A stretch of 64,000 nucleotides of DNA from Candidatus Bathyarchaeota archaeon (GTDB lineage: Archaea; Thermoproteota; Bathyarchaeia; Bathyarchaeales; Bathycorpusculaceae): the NCBI GenBank assembly GCA_026014665.1, contig JAOZHX010000008.1, positions 150,624-214,623 on the forward strand, written 5' to 3'. Below are positions 1 to 9,391 of this stretch, in pieces. Position numbers and translations under genes: made by a program. Each line of letters starts with the position of its first letter. The first letter of the stretch is position 1. The notes beneath the pieces were generated by a model, which was given only the letters and a program-made list of their open reading frames with translations, did not search any database and had not been told where the DNA came from.

Positions 1-234
1 ATACAACTGGAAGCTGCCGCATTTCTTTACGAGGCAGGACAGGGCAACTTGGTAAACCCCATCTTTGTGCAAAACATCCTTGGCGCTCAATTTTCTGATG
101 GCGGCTGGGCTGTTTCGCAAGAAGCACCTTCTAACACGGATTGGCACCCTTCAGCCTTGGCACTTCTCATACTACTGCATGTACAAAATCCATACACATC
201 GCTTCCGCCAATGATTGCCTCTACCCCAAGTTAA
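1..234 (+). CDS. C-terminal fragment of a larger protein, possibly terpenoid-cyclase/prenyltransferase-repeat-like (5' truncated by window)
   Basis: Frame open from base 1 (IQLEAAAFLYEAGQGNL...GAQFSDGGWAVS); the Q-x-DGGW type motif is seen in alpha/alpha-barrel cyclase-like repeats. Confidence 0.45.
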   Translation: MQLEAAAFLYEAGQGNLVNPIFVQNILGAQFSDGGWAVSQEAPSNTDWHPSALALLILLHVQNPYTSLPPMIASTPS

Positions 235-470
235 CTGTAGATTAATGTTTTAACGGGTTATGGTTAGGGGTTATGGAGGATGGTTCGTGTGTTGGCAGCC
301 AATAGCCATCCGTCGTCGAGGAGAAAGGAGAAGGCTTCGAAAACGGAAATCGAACTTTGGCTTGGGCTGTGCCTTCAACCTCGCCAATTCCTCCTACCGC
401 TAACAAGGTTTACGCTGTGGTTTTGAGTTATAATGGTTATGAAGCAAAAAGCCGAACTGAAAATATGGAT

Positions 471-1031
471 TTAGCCTAACGTTAAAACGCCTTCGAGCAC
501 TGAGTGCTCGGAAACCTCAAGCTGCTTAGACAACCATAATTTTAGAATATTGGATAACTTGGGCAAAGGTCCACTGTAAGAAACTACTTGGTTTCCTTTG
601 AGTGCATCAGCTTGGAAGATTTTTTCGTTCTCGCTATAGCTAAATGAGAGCGTTTGAGCCCTAAAAGCCAAAGTTAAAAAGTCTTCCCATTGCTTGCATC
701 TAACAACAACTGGAAGCCCACCTTGCAAGGCTACAGGCGCTGATGACGCAACCATAGTAGTGGCTTGCTCTCTTGCCGCCATAGGCCACGCTTCTTTGGG
801 GCCGCCTGATAGGCAGCTTACGAAATTTGCAACTTCTTTTTGCAAACCGTTTATTTTTTCTTCGAGCTTCTCCACTTTGCCGCTGAGCTCGCTTGCATCT
901 CCCATTTGCTCAGTGACCGTTGCTAATTCGTTTATAAGTTTGTCTAAATCATGTTCATGCTCTTTGAGCACGTTTACGATAAAGTCTAAAGCTTCTAAAG
1001 CTTCATCCTTTGATTGCGGATTCTTCGCCAT
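471..1031 (-). CDS. hypothetical protein with N-terminal coiled coil
   Basis: 186-aa ORF, heptad-like charged N-terminal half, good coding composition. Confidence 0.7.
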   Translation of the reverse strand: MAKNPQSKDEALEALDFIVNVLKEHEHDLDKLINELATVTEQMGDASELSGKVEKLEEKINGLQKEVANFVSCLSGGPKEAWPMAAREQATTMVASSAPVALQGGLPVVVRCKQWEDFLTLAFRAQTLSFSYSENEKIFQADALKGNQVVSYSGPLPKLSNILKLWLSKQLEVSEHSVLEGVLTLG

Positions 1032-1173
1032 TTCATCTACCCCCCAAACTCTGCCAAGTGATTATACGTGCTAAGTGTAAATAAAGCTAATGAATCGGAA
1101 AATAATATTTTCAGTAAAAAAATGGATATCAATAATCAAATTACAGACCAATGCAAAAGCCACTGAGCTTGTT

Positions 1174-1977
1174 TTACCTCGAATTTTGAGACTTCCTGCG
1201 CTTGAAAACCCCAAAGCCAGCAGCAATCGATGCAAAAATCGCAGCAACCGCAATCCAGTAAACTGCCTCGCTGAATAATACACTTGGCTGTGAGAGTGAA
1301 TCGTTCGAATCAGGGCTTGGTTTTGATGTTTGATTTTGAGTTTGGTTTGTAGGCGGTGCAGGTGATTCTGTGGTACCTTGGTTATTCTCCAGTTGGGGCG
1401 GAGTTTGAGGTGGTTGTGTGGGCGATGGTTGGAAGTCGATATTGTCGGTTTGCGGCTGCGATTTCGTGATTGAATCTATGTCAGTTGATTGTCCTCCGCT
1501 GATTTGTGTTGGGCTTACGCTTATTGAAGTAATCATGGCAATCCAAAGGTTGCCGTTTTCTCCTGGAACCACTAAACGTAGGTTTTCGCTAAGGCTTTTG
1601 CCTTCAAATTCGTACGCTATGATGACGTCAGGTCTCAGCGCTGTTTCAATTGGTAGGATTACGCTATACCCATCCGCAGCAAAGAAGGAGATGGAACCAA
1701 CCGACGAACTTACACCAACTTGGTTGAGCACATCTGAAACTTTGACTCCTCCCCAGTTTCCACTTGCAAGCAGGTTACCATAGCAAGAGAGGGCAGCATT
1801 TACAACTGTTTTTGGCATAGCCATAAAAGTTTCATACGGCAAATCTACGGTTAAGCCGTCAAGGTTGGTGATTGGTAGTACCCCTGATGTGCTTTCAGCT
1901 CTGGCTAAGGCTGGCGAAGAAAGTAAGCTTATGGTGAGTGCTAATGTAATGAGCATGGATAATGCGATTTTGTTCAT
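1174..1977 (-). CDS. secreted/membrane-anchored protein with sulfite-oxidase-like (molybdopterin-binding fold) domain
   Basis: N-terminal signal-like segment, LTNLDGLTVDLPYETFMAMP...GVKVSDVLNQ..DGYSVILP pattern, Pro/Gln/Thr-rich linker, C-terminal TM plus basic tail. Confidence 0.65.
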   Translation of the reverse strand: MNKIALSMLITLALTISLLSSPALARAESTSGVLPITNLDGLTVDLPYETFMAMPKTVVNAALSCYGNLLASGNWGGVKVSDVLNQVGVSSSVGSISFFAADGYSVILPIETALRPDVIIAYEFEGKSLSENLRLVVPGENGNLWIAMITSISVSPTQISGGQSTDIDSITKSQPQTDNIDFQPSPTQPPQTPPQLENNQGTTESPAPPTNQTQNQTSKPSPDSNDSLSQPSVLFSEAVYWIAVAAIFASIAAGFGVFKRRKSQNSR

Positions 1978-2090
1978 TTCCTGTTTCCTTATGTTACAAT
2001 TATATGACGCATGTCATACTCTTAAGTTTTCCCACCCCCAACCAAAAAACCCCTAACCCCACGCAAAAAGCAATGTTTGACAAATCAAGA

Positions 2091-3281
2091 CTAAAGTTGC
2101 TTTAACTGCCCTCTAAAGACCTCTCTTACTTCCTCAACAACGCCTTCAAAGTCGCTACCAGCTAGAACATTATCGAAGTAGCCCTTTAACTCGTCAACGT
2201 TCATTTTAAACTTAGTTTCACTCGCTAGACCCATCAAAGTGGTTTCCAAGGCTGCACTCTCATTTTTGCTGTCTCTTTCACCAACAACTCTACCAAGCAA
2301 AAGGTCGTTGAGCATATAGTAAGCCGAAATGACTGCTTTGGTGTCTTTAAAGTTTGGATGAGTCTCCGCTATGTCGTCTTCAGGGCTCAACCCATTGAAG
2401 TACCCATATATCGAGTTTAGCACGCTTAGAGTTTCTTTTGTCGTCTCTTTGGGCTCCTGTTCTTTTATGGCTGCATGAACCTGTGAAAAATCCAGGTTAA
2501 AGGGCACGATGGTTGGTCCTGCAAAATTCAAGCCCTTCCCTAAGCCGTTAGCATAGCTTTCAATACGGTTCCAGTTTATCCGCTTAACCTGCAAAGCCAT
2601 AAGAATATCAAATGATAAATCCACAACGTTGATTGATGCGTTAATAGCTCCGGTTAGGTCATTCTTTCTCAGGAGCGCTTTCTGTTCCCTTTCCAACGCC
2701 TTCTTACGCTCCTCAAGTAGGGATATAATTTGGTCACGTAATTTAACAAACGATTCATTTTTTTTCTTATAAGCAAATGAGTCAGCGAATTCTTGCCAAG
2801 AGATGCTTATCTGGCTTTCTGCCAATTCCATTGCTTGAATTTCGTAAACGGGAATCCGTTTGATGGGAAACCAACGTTTCCTAAAAAGACCCTTCCTGAC
2901 ACTAAACTCTACATTATCACCCACCACTTCAGCTTTTTCAATTCGAATGGGCTTTAGCTTAGGTTTTGGCTTAGCTTGAAGCAAAGGTTTCTGGTCAGGT
3001 ATCCGCTGTGCCTCGGTAGGCTGCGCCGTTTGAGCAGGTCTGTTTTTTAGGTCTATTTTATGTAAGTAGAAACCAATCAGGATGCCTTCTAAGATTAGAA
3101 CTGGAATAAGAACCATCAGGTAATTGTAAGGATACGAAGCAAGGTCTGATAGGGAGAACGCCGCAGTTAAAGGCAAAGCTGCATAACTAATCTCCTGTTT
3201 GACCTTTGACTGAACCTGTTTTTTCATTGTGCCTCTATCACATATCGAATTATTAGGTTTATAAGATTGATGCATCATCAA
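2091..3281 (-). CDS. hypothetical protein with N-terminal transmembrane segment
   Basis: 396-aa ORF with a hydrophobic segment (YNYLMVLIPVLILEGILIGFYL); start may be internal (MKKQVQSK). Confidence 0.65.
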   Translation of the reverse strand: MMMHQSYKPNNSICDRGTMKKQVQSKVKQEISYAALPLTAAFSLSDLASYPYNYLMVLIPVLILEGILIGFYLHKIDLKNRPAQTAQPTEAQRIPDQKPLLQAKPKPKLKPIRIEKAEVVGDNVEFSVRKGLFRKRWFPIKRIPVYEIQAMELAESQISISWQEFADSFAYKKKNESFVKLRDQIISLLEERKKALEREQKALLRKNDLTGAINASINVVDLSFDILMALQVKRINWNRIESYANGLGKGLNFAGPTIVPFNLDFSQVHAAIKEQEPKETTKETLSVLNSIYGYFNGLSPEDDIAETHPNFKDTKAVISAYYMLNDLLLGRVVGERDSKNESAALETTLMGLASETKFKMNVDELKGYFDNVLAGSDFEGVVEEVREVFRGQLKQL

Positions 3282-3390
3282 GCATTAACACACCACCTAC
3301 ATAATCTCATATGAGTCCATTTACATCAACAGCTTGGCATCTTTTCCAAAGCACTTTTGGAAAAAAACATAAATACAAATTGGTCAACTT

Positions 3391-4029
3391 ATGTTCATGA
3401 AAAGCCAGCAAGTATGCTTTGGAATAATTTTTTTGCTTGTAGTTAGCGGATGTTTGGTTTCTTTAGCTAGCTGCCAAGAGGAGTCGCCGTCGCCAGAACC
3501 TACAATGCAACCTACAACCGTAACGCTAAACAGTCCTTTGAGCGGTAGCACCAGCTCTACCTTTAATGTAACGTTTAGCTACACTCCCAGCAAAGATGAA
3601 TCAGAAACTTTCGTCAGTGCATCATTGATAGTCAACGGTTCCATAGTCGCCACTAACCAGGCCGCTATAAACAACGGTGTCCAAAACAGTATCACTTACA
3701 CATTTACCTCGAACGGCACCTACATTTGGAACATACAAGTGCAAACCAGCACAAGCACTGTTACTGCTTCCTCAGACAACACACTCATAGTTAATGTCAT
3801 CGTAGAACCTGAACCCACCCCGACACCCACACCAACACCAACCGCAACACCAACGCCTACGCCGACAGCTACGCCAACACCAACATCAACGCCCACTCCA
3901 ACAACCACCTCGGAACCTACCGAGCAAGCCTTAAACATAGACCCTTGGGCTGTGGTTATAGTTGTATTGTTGATTTTAGCTATCGTTTTAGCTGTTCTTG
4001 TGGTTTATTTACGCCATGAATCCCGCTAG
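3391..4029 (+). CDS. surface protein: signal peptide, beta-rich domain, Pro-Thr repeat stalk, C-terminal TM anchor
   Basis: Signal sequence MKSQQVCFGIIFLLVVSGCLVSLASC, PTPTPTPTATPTPTP tract, C-terminal hydrophobic anchor followed by RHESR. Confidence 0.75.
   Translation: MFMKSQQVCFGIIFLLVVSGCLVSLASCQEESPSPEPTMQPTTVTLNSPLSGSTSSTFNVTFSYTPSKDESETFVSASLIVNGSIVATNQAAINNGVQNSITYTFTSNGTYIWNIQVQTSTSTVTASSDNTLIVNVIVEPEPTPTPTPTPTATPTPTPTATPTPTSTPTPTTTSEPTEQALNIDPWAVVIVVLLILAIVLAVLVVYLRHESR
3810..3920 (+). repeat. low-complexity Pro-Thr coding tract (accc/acca/ccaac repeats)
   Basis: Degenerate ccn-acn codon repeats inside the 3391..4029 ORF. Confidence 0.85.
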
Positions 4030-4091
4030 GAACTGATGGGTCTCTAACAGCTTTGTATCAAGTGATAATTTTTTGCTCAGCCATAGCGAGG

Positions 4092-5105
4092 TTATTTGCA
4101 TTTCTCTCCATAGCCAACCCTGAGCTTATCCACATCCACCTTCTTCGGCAAAGGCACGGTAATGGATCTATCAAGCGCTACTTTCCCGAAGCGCACAGTA
4201 ACCTCGCCAGTTTTCGCATCAGAATAGAAGGCGGTTAATTGCGCTGCCGTTTGAATGGCTGGCTTGTTTTTCGGTCCCTTTAGGAGTGTTATTGGCCCAG
4301 CAATGATGGGTAACTCAAAATAGTAATCAGAAACGGATTTATGGTCTCTCAAAAACTTATTCTCTGACTCATTTCTGCCAACAATGAACGTGTTCTTATC
4401 GATTCGAAAATGTCTGCCAACTCGGAGCAAAGCCAAATCTGATGCTGAAACCCGTCGTTTATGTGACAAAAGGTCCCGAAGTTTTTTAGCATACTCTTCG
4501 CAGGTCAGGAGGCAACCGCCTGCAGGTGACGGATAAACATTGATTCCGTATTCTTTGGCAAGTGCAATTTGGGGTTTCCGTGACCTTCCCTTAATGCTTA
4601 AAAGCTTAGTTCGGTCGACTAACCCCTTCTTCTCTGCAACCGTTTCAGGGAGCAACTTTGCCGACAACGGACGCAGCAACTTTCCTTCCAGCCCAGCTTC
4701 CTTTTCAATCGACTTTAAAGCTGGATAATTCTGGGACATCGGGCGTTCACCCAAAACTTCGCCTGTAAAGAGAAAGTCCGCGCCAATTTCTTTTGCGTAT
4801 GCTTTAGCTTTTTTTAGGATGAAGATTTTGCAGTCAACACAGGGGTTGAGGTTTTTACCATATCCATGCTTAGGCTTACGCAGCATCCGCAAATAGTCCG
4901 CATCAACACTGAGAACTTTCAAAGGTACCCCTAGCTGTTCTGCACTTTTTTCAGCTTCAGTTTTGCCGCCTTCTTTTGGGATACCGAAGGGCGTTTTAAC
5001 ATTGAAAGCAATCACCTCAATACCTTGGCGGCGAATAAGTTCTGTGGCAAGGATGCTGTCTAAGCCGCCAGAAAACAAACTAACTGCTTTAACATTTCGA
5101 GTCAT
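4092..5105 (-). CDS. tRNA thiouridylase-like (MnmA/ThiI-type PP-loop) ATPase domain protein
   Basis: PP-loop SLFSGGLDSILA, CVDCKIFILKKAKAYAKEIGADFLFTGEVLGERPMSQ; ORF track start 5150 is upstream of the more likely MTRNVKAV start. Confidence 0.75.
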   Translation of the reverse strand: MTRNVKAVSLFSGGLDSILATELIRRQGIEVIAFNVKTPFGIPKEGGKTEAEKSAEQLGVPLKVLSVDADYLRMLRKPKHGYGKNLNPCVDCKIFILKKAKAYAKEIGADFLFTGEVLGERPMSQNYPALKSIEKEAGLEGKLLRPLSAKLLPETVAEKKGLVDRTKLLSIKGRSRKPQIALAKEYGINVYPSPAGGCLLTCEEYAKKLRDLLSHKRRVSASDLALLRVGRHFRIDKNTFIVGRNESENKFLRDHKSVSDYYFELPIIAGPITLLKGPKNKPAIQTAAQLTAFYSDAKTGEVTVRFGKVALDRSITVPLPKKVDVDKLRVGYGEKCK

Positions 5106-5219
5106 AACGCAGAATAACTCCAACGTACGAAAATAATAAGTTACCTGCAAATAAAAGAACAGACTTATCTGCGGACTCAGAAATAATTCTTAATTACCAC
5201 CATACCAACATCAAAAGGC

Positions 5220-6092
5220 ATGATTGGCATAGCTTTGGCTTTGCTCTCCGCTGCAACCTCTGCGATATCTGTGGTTTTAGTGAGGCGGCATTCTGCTCAA
5301 TCGAGCACTTTAAACATAAGTCTAATAATCAGCACAGTAGGGTTGCTCCTCCTTTGGCCCATCGCCCTTTTCCTCACAGACTTCACTGAGCTAAATCTCT
5401 TAAGTTTAGCCGTTTTTGCAATGAGTGGAATATTAACTCCCGGTTTAGTACGGCTTCTTTACTATCAAGGCATGAAAAAACTCGGCACACCTGTCAACTC
5501 CTCCCTTTATGCAACTTACCCCATCTACACCTCGCTTTTAGCCCACGTATTTTTAATGGAGATTTTTACAAGCGTAAACTGGCTAGGGATACTGCTAGTT
5601 TTCTTTGCCGCCCTCTCGGTCGAATGGAGTGCACGCGAAATAACCTTAGATGGCTTCCGCCAAAGGAGAAACCTGCTTTTCCCGATTATCGGCGGATTAA
5701 CCCTTGGAATCGGTAGCCTCTTACGCAAATTTGCCCTCGAACTTTTTAACGCGCCAGTCTTCGGAGTGGCTGTAGCTTATACATTCTCGCTGATCCCCTA
5801 CTTATTGATATTCCTTTCATCGAATGGGACGCGTAAAGACTTGGCAATTAAACGGGATTTGCGGTTGTTTTGGGCTGCCGGCATCGGCCAAGCCGTCACA
5901 TGGGTTTTGGCATTTTACGCTTTAAGCTTTGAACAGGTCTCCATCGTTACTCCCCTTATATCGACAGAGCCCGTTTTTGTGGCAATTTTTGCTTTTCTCT
6001 ATCTACGAAAGATCGAGCAGCTTTCTCCCAAACTATTCGCCAGTATAATTCTCACCGTCGCCGGTGTCATACTCGTCACTGCAAACATATAG
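5220..6092 (+). CDS. EamA/DMT-family transporter
   Basis: About 10 TM segments with two-fold repeat; typical EamA C-terminus (STEPVFVAIFAFLYLRKIEQLSPKLFASIILTVAGVILV). Confidence 0.85.
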   Translation: MIGIALALLSAATSAISVVLVRRHSAQSSTLNISLIISTVGLLLLWPIALFLTDFTELNLLSLAVFAMSGILTPGLVRLLYYQGMKKLGTPVNSSLYATYPIYTSLLAHVFLMEIFTSVNWLGILLVFFAALSVEWSAREITLDGFRQRRNLLFPIIGGLTLGIGSLLRKFALELFNAPVFGVAVAYTFSLIPYLLIFLSSNGTRKDLAIKRDLRLFWAAGIGQAVTWVLAFYALSFEQVSIVTPLISTEPVFVAIFAFLYLRKIEQLSPKLFASIILTVAGVILVTANI

Positions 6093-6179
6093 TTTTTATT
6101 CAAACAAACGAACAACTGATTTTTGAATCCGAAATCTTTATTTTCCCAGCGTATTTTAACCTTTTGAAGGCTTTTTAGA

Positions 6180-6554
6180 ATGAAAGTTAATCACATTATG
6201 ATTAAAGACTTTGTTACCTTAAAAAAAGATGAGACAATAAAAGAATGTATTGATGCAATGTTCGAAAAGCATGTTGGGTCTGTTGTTATAACAACTGCCG
6301 AGCGGGAAATCGAAGGCATATTTACTGAACGAGACGTTATAAGAGTTGTCTCCCAAGGCATACCGTTGGATACACCTATCGAGAAAGTGATGACCAAAAA
6401 TGTCTACACTGTTTCCGAAGATGCAGCCTTCAGGGATGCCAAGCACATCATTCTTGATCGTAAGGTAAGACACCTACCAGTAACAGATTCAGATGGAAAA
6501 ATAGTCGGATTACTATCTATTAGACAATTGTATGAAGAGCTTTTCGAAATGTAA
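6180..6554 (+). CDS. CBS-domain pair protein
   Basis: VNHIMIKDFVTLKKDETIKECIDAM...GIFTERDVIRVV...VMTKNVYTV...RHLPVTDSDGKIVGLLSIRQL. Confidence 0.9.
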   Translation: MKVNHIMIKDFVTLKKDETIKECIDAMFEKHVGSVVITTAEREIEGIFTERDVIRVVSQGIPLDTPIEKVMTKNVYTVSEDAAFRDAKHIILDRKVRHLPVTDSDGKIVGLLSIRQLYEELFEM

Positions 6555-6556
6555 AC

Positions 6557-7462
6557 GTGACAATTTCTATGAAGCGGTTTGAAGGTAATCCAATACTTAA
6601 GCCAGATGGCAAACACGATTGGGAATCACGAACAGTTTCCAATGCAGCAGCCATATTGCTTGATAAACAAATTCATCTTCTCTATCGTGCAATGGGTAAC
6701 GATAACATTTCACGCATTGGCTATGCTGTTACTACAGATGGCTATAACATAGACGAGCGTGCGCCTGATCCTGCTTTTAGCCCCATAATGGAAGCTGAGA
6801 ATGCTGGATGTGAAGACCCACGGTTAACGGTGTTGGGCGATTCGCTGATTATGACCTATGTGGCTTATGGCCAGTATGCCTATCATAAGGTTTACCAGGT
6901 TGCTTTAACTTCAATTCCCATAACAAACTTTTTAGCAAGACAATGGATATGGGGTGAAAGGCGCTTATGCATGCCTGGCATCCGCAATAAAGACGCAATT
7001 GTTTTTCCTAAGAAAATCAACGACGAATACATCATGTTCCTTCGTTTTGATCCCGATATTTGTATTGCTCGATCCAACGACCTTAATCTTTGGTATAAGC
7101 TTGAATTTGTTATGGGACCGCGGTTGGACAGTTGGGATTCATTTAAAGTTGGAGCAACTGGCTTACCAATTGAACTCAACGAAGGCTGGCTTTTTATCTA
7201 TCATGGCGTCAACTATTCGAATGTCTATTGTCTTGGTGTAGCTTTGCTTGATAAGGAAAGACCTGAGCAGGTTATTTATCGTGGCAAGGAACCGATTCTT
7301 ACTCCTGAAAAAGATTATGAACGTTTAGGCAAGGTTCAAAATGTAGTTTTCAGTTGCGGAAACGTGTTGATTGACGATAAAGTGCTCGTTTATTACGGTG
7401 GCGCTGATAGCGTCTTATGTGTTGCTACCTACGACCTTGCAGAGCTATTGCCTAAAAAATGA
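6557..7462 (+). CDS. glycoside hydrolase family 130-like (beta-mannoside phosphorylase-type) protein
   Basis: FEGNPILKPDGKHDWESRTVSNAAAI...LLYRA...GCEDPRLTVLGDSLIMTYVAYG; five-bladed propeller GH130 signature. Confidence 0.85.
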   Translation: MTISMKRFEGNPILKPDGKHDWESRTVSNAAAILLDKQIHLLYRAMGNDNISRIGYAVTTDGYNIDERAPDPAFSPIMEAENAGCEDPRLTVLGDSLIMTYVAYGQYAYHKVYQVALTSIPITNFLARQWIWGERRLCMPGIRNKDAIVFPKKINDEYIMFLRFDPDICIARSNDLNLWYKLEFVMGPRLDSWDSFKVGATGLPIELNEGWLFIYHGVNYSNVYCLGVALLDKERPEQVIYRGKEPILTPEKDYERLGKVQNVVFSCGNVLIDDKVLVYYGGADSVLCVATYDLAELLPKK

Positions 7463-7525
7463 TTACGACTTAAACGTCACTTTGAATCAGCTAACCAAAA
7501 ATTCCTCACCTAGATGAGGCTGCCT

Positions 7526-7948
7526 CTAAACAAATTCCACGTTCACATTTATGCCCTTTCTGACGCTTTGGGTAACTGTACAATATTTCTCGAAAATCTC
7601 TCGGCACCTGGGAACTCGAATTTTATCCTCTTCGTTAACATCAAGTTGAATCCTGACATCGAAGCTTATGATTCTTAAATATCCTTCTTCGTCTTTTCCT
7701 ACGTTGGCTTTTATTGTCGTTTGGAGGTCTTTGACTTTTATTTTTGCCCTTTGCAGGCAGTACAACAAACTTGAACTGAGGCACTGGCCAACAGCGACAG
7801 ACATGAGTCTTGTTGGGTTTGGTCCAGCGCTTTCTCCAATCGGCGATAACTCATCAACAACTATATCTGGAATGCTTGCCACATCAAATTCAGCTTTAAA
7901 CCTGTAGCCATGAAGTAACTTTAGCGTTGTTAAGGCTGGTTCAGACAA
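7526..7948 (-). CDS. OsmC/Ohr family protein
   Basis: VDELSPIGESAGPNPTRLMSVAVGQCLSSSLLYCL...CREIFEKYCTVTQSVRKG. Confidence 0.85.
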   Translation of the reverse strand: MSEPALTTLKLLHGYRFKAEFDVASIPDIVVDELSPIGESAGPNPTRLMSVAVGQCLSSSLLYCLQRAKIKVKDLQTTIKANVGKDEEGYLRIISFDVRIQLDVNEEDKIRVPRCREIFEKYCTVTQSVRKGINVNVEFV

Positions 7949-8093
7949 TATATCACTCCAATCTTTTAGCTCGACTTTTAACGGTAACTACAACTCCAGA
8001 AATTTCAGATTATTTCCTAATCTGCAGCAATTAAAAAGGTCTTAATTAATATTAACCTCGCTTCTTTAGTTATAACATCGGTGAGCTTTTTAG

Positions 8094-9311
8094 TTGATTT
8101 CTGGTCAACGAGATGTAAATCTTCTAATCTTAATGCGCGGTCTGAGGGGTTTTGGTTATGGTTTCTTAAACACAGCTTTGGGCATTTATCTCGTACAGTT
8201 AGGCTACAGCCTTCTTCAAGTTGGACTCGTGGTGACAGTCGCAGGAGTATCAAGCGCAATTTTGATTGTTAGTGCAGGATTACTCTCATACAAAGCTAAC
8301 AACAGAAAAATTTTCCTCATTCTTTCTGCACTACTAATGTCCGCACTTGGAGCAATCTACGTTTCTACCGCATCCTTCCCACTTTTATTATTAGGCGCTG
8401 TTTTAGGTGGTGCTGGAAGCGCTGGAGCCGGGGGACCAGGAGGAGGCCCTTTTGGTCCAGCCCAGCAGGCTCTACTAGCTGACAAAGTGAGTGCGATTGA
8501 ACGTAACAGAGTTTTTAGTATTAATGCGCTGGTGGGTACGCTTCTATTTAGTTTAGGTGCAGCGTTTGCGGCTTTACCAGAAACTTTTTCGGCTTTAGGC
8601 TTAGATAGAATACTGGTTTACCGGTTGCTTTTTCTGATTTTTATGGGCTTGGGTCTTGTAACCGCATTTCTAAGTTATGTTGTTCAAGATGTTATGATTG
8701 AAAAGAGGAAAACCATCGATCAGGAAAAACGATTGATAGGCAAGTTTACTCTGACAGCAACTCTTAATGGTTTTGGATTTGGGCTTATACCGTTACCTCT
8801 GATTACCCTTTGGTTTAGCATCGTATTCGGCGCTTCTGCTTTTTACATTTCACTCGTAATCAGTGCATCGACTATTGCAAGTGCATTCTCCTACTTATTT
8901 GCGCCCTCATTGGCAAAGCGACTGGGTTCTGTTAAAATGATTGTATCCACTAGGCTAGTAAGTGCAGTTCTTCTTGTTCTGTTGCCGATTATTCCTTTTT
9001 TCGTCGTTGCCTCAATTTTCTATGTTGCGAGAAGTATCTTTCTAAGTGTTGGAATGCCAATTAGACAATCCTACATGATGGGCATAGTCGGCGCTGAAGA
9101 GAGAGCTATGGCTGTCGGAGTATCCAGCGGGTTGGGTTGGGGTTTACCCTATGCCGTCAGCCCCGTCTTTTCGGGCTATATCATGCAGGAAGTAGCCAGC
9201 AGTTTGCCATTGTACATATCAGCTTTGTTGCAGACAGCTAACAGTGCAGTTTATTATCTGTTCTTTCATGGATTAAAGCCGCCTGAAGAAAGTGCTAATA
9301 AGAGCCTTTAG
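8094..9311 (+). CDS. MFS transporter
   Basis: 12-TM profile, MRGLRGFGYGFLNTALGIYLVQLGYSLLQVGLV. Confidence 0.85.
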   Translation: MISGQRDVNLLILMRGLRGFGYGFLNTALGIYLVQLGYSLLQVGLVVTVAGVSSAILIVSAGLLSYKANNRKIFLILSALLMSALGAIYVSTASFPLLLLGAVLGGAGSAGAGGPGGGPFGPAQQALLADKVSAIERNRVFSINALVGTLLFSLGAAFAALPETFSALGLDRILVYRLLFLIFMGLGLVTAFLSYVVQDVMIEKRKTIDQEKRLIGKFTLTATLNGFGFGLIPLPLITLWFSIVFGASAFYISLVISASTIASAFSYLFAPSLAKRLGSVKMIVSTRLVSAVLLVLLPIIPFFVVASIFYVARSIFLSVGMPIRQSYMMGIVGAEERAMAVGVSSGLGWGLPYAVSPVFSGYIMQEVASSLPLYISALLQTANSAVYYLFFHGLKPPEESANKSL

Positions 9312-9391
9312 AAACCTGTAACATTACCAGCGGTCTTTTTTCAGATTGATTCTAACTTAATTATCGCTGGCAGATGACCTGTAGTTTCAAC

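Noticed and set aside
240-470. Short open frames after the first partial CDS (e.g. ...VPSTSPIPPTANKVYAVVLSYNGYEAKSRTENMDLA)
   Set aside because: No recognisable family, start or consistent frame; could be gene decay but not supportable.
3720-3938. Minus-strand ORF MFKACSVGSEVVVGVGVDVGVGVAVGVG...
   Set aside because: Antisense of the Pro-Thr repeat tract of the real surface protein; low-complexity artefact.
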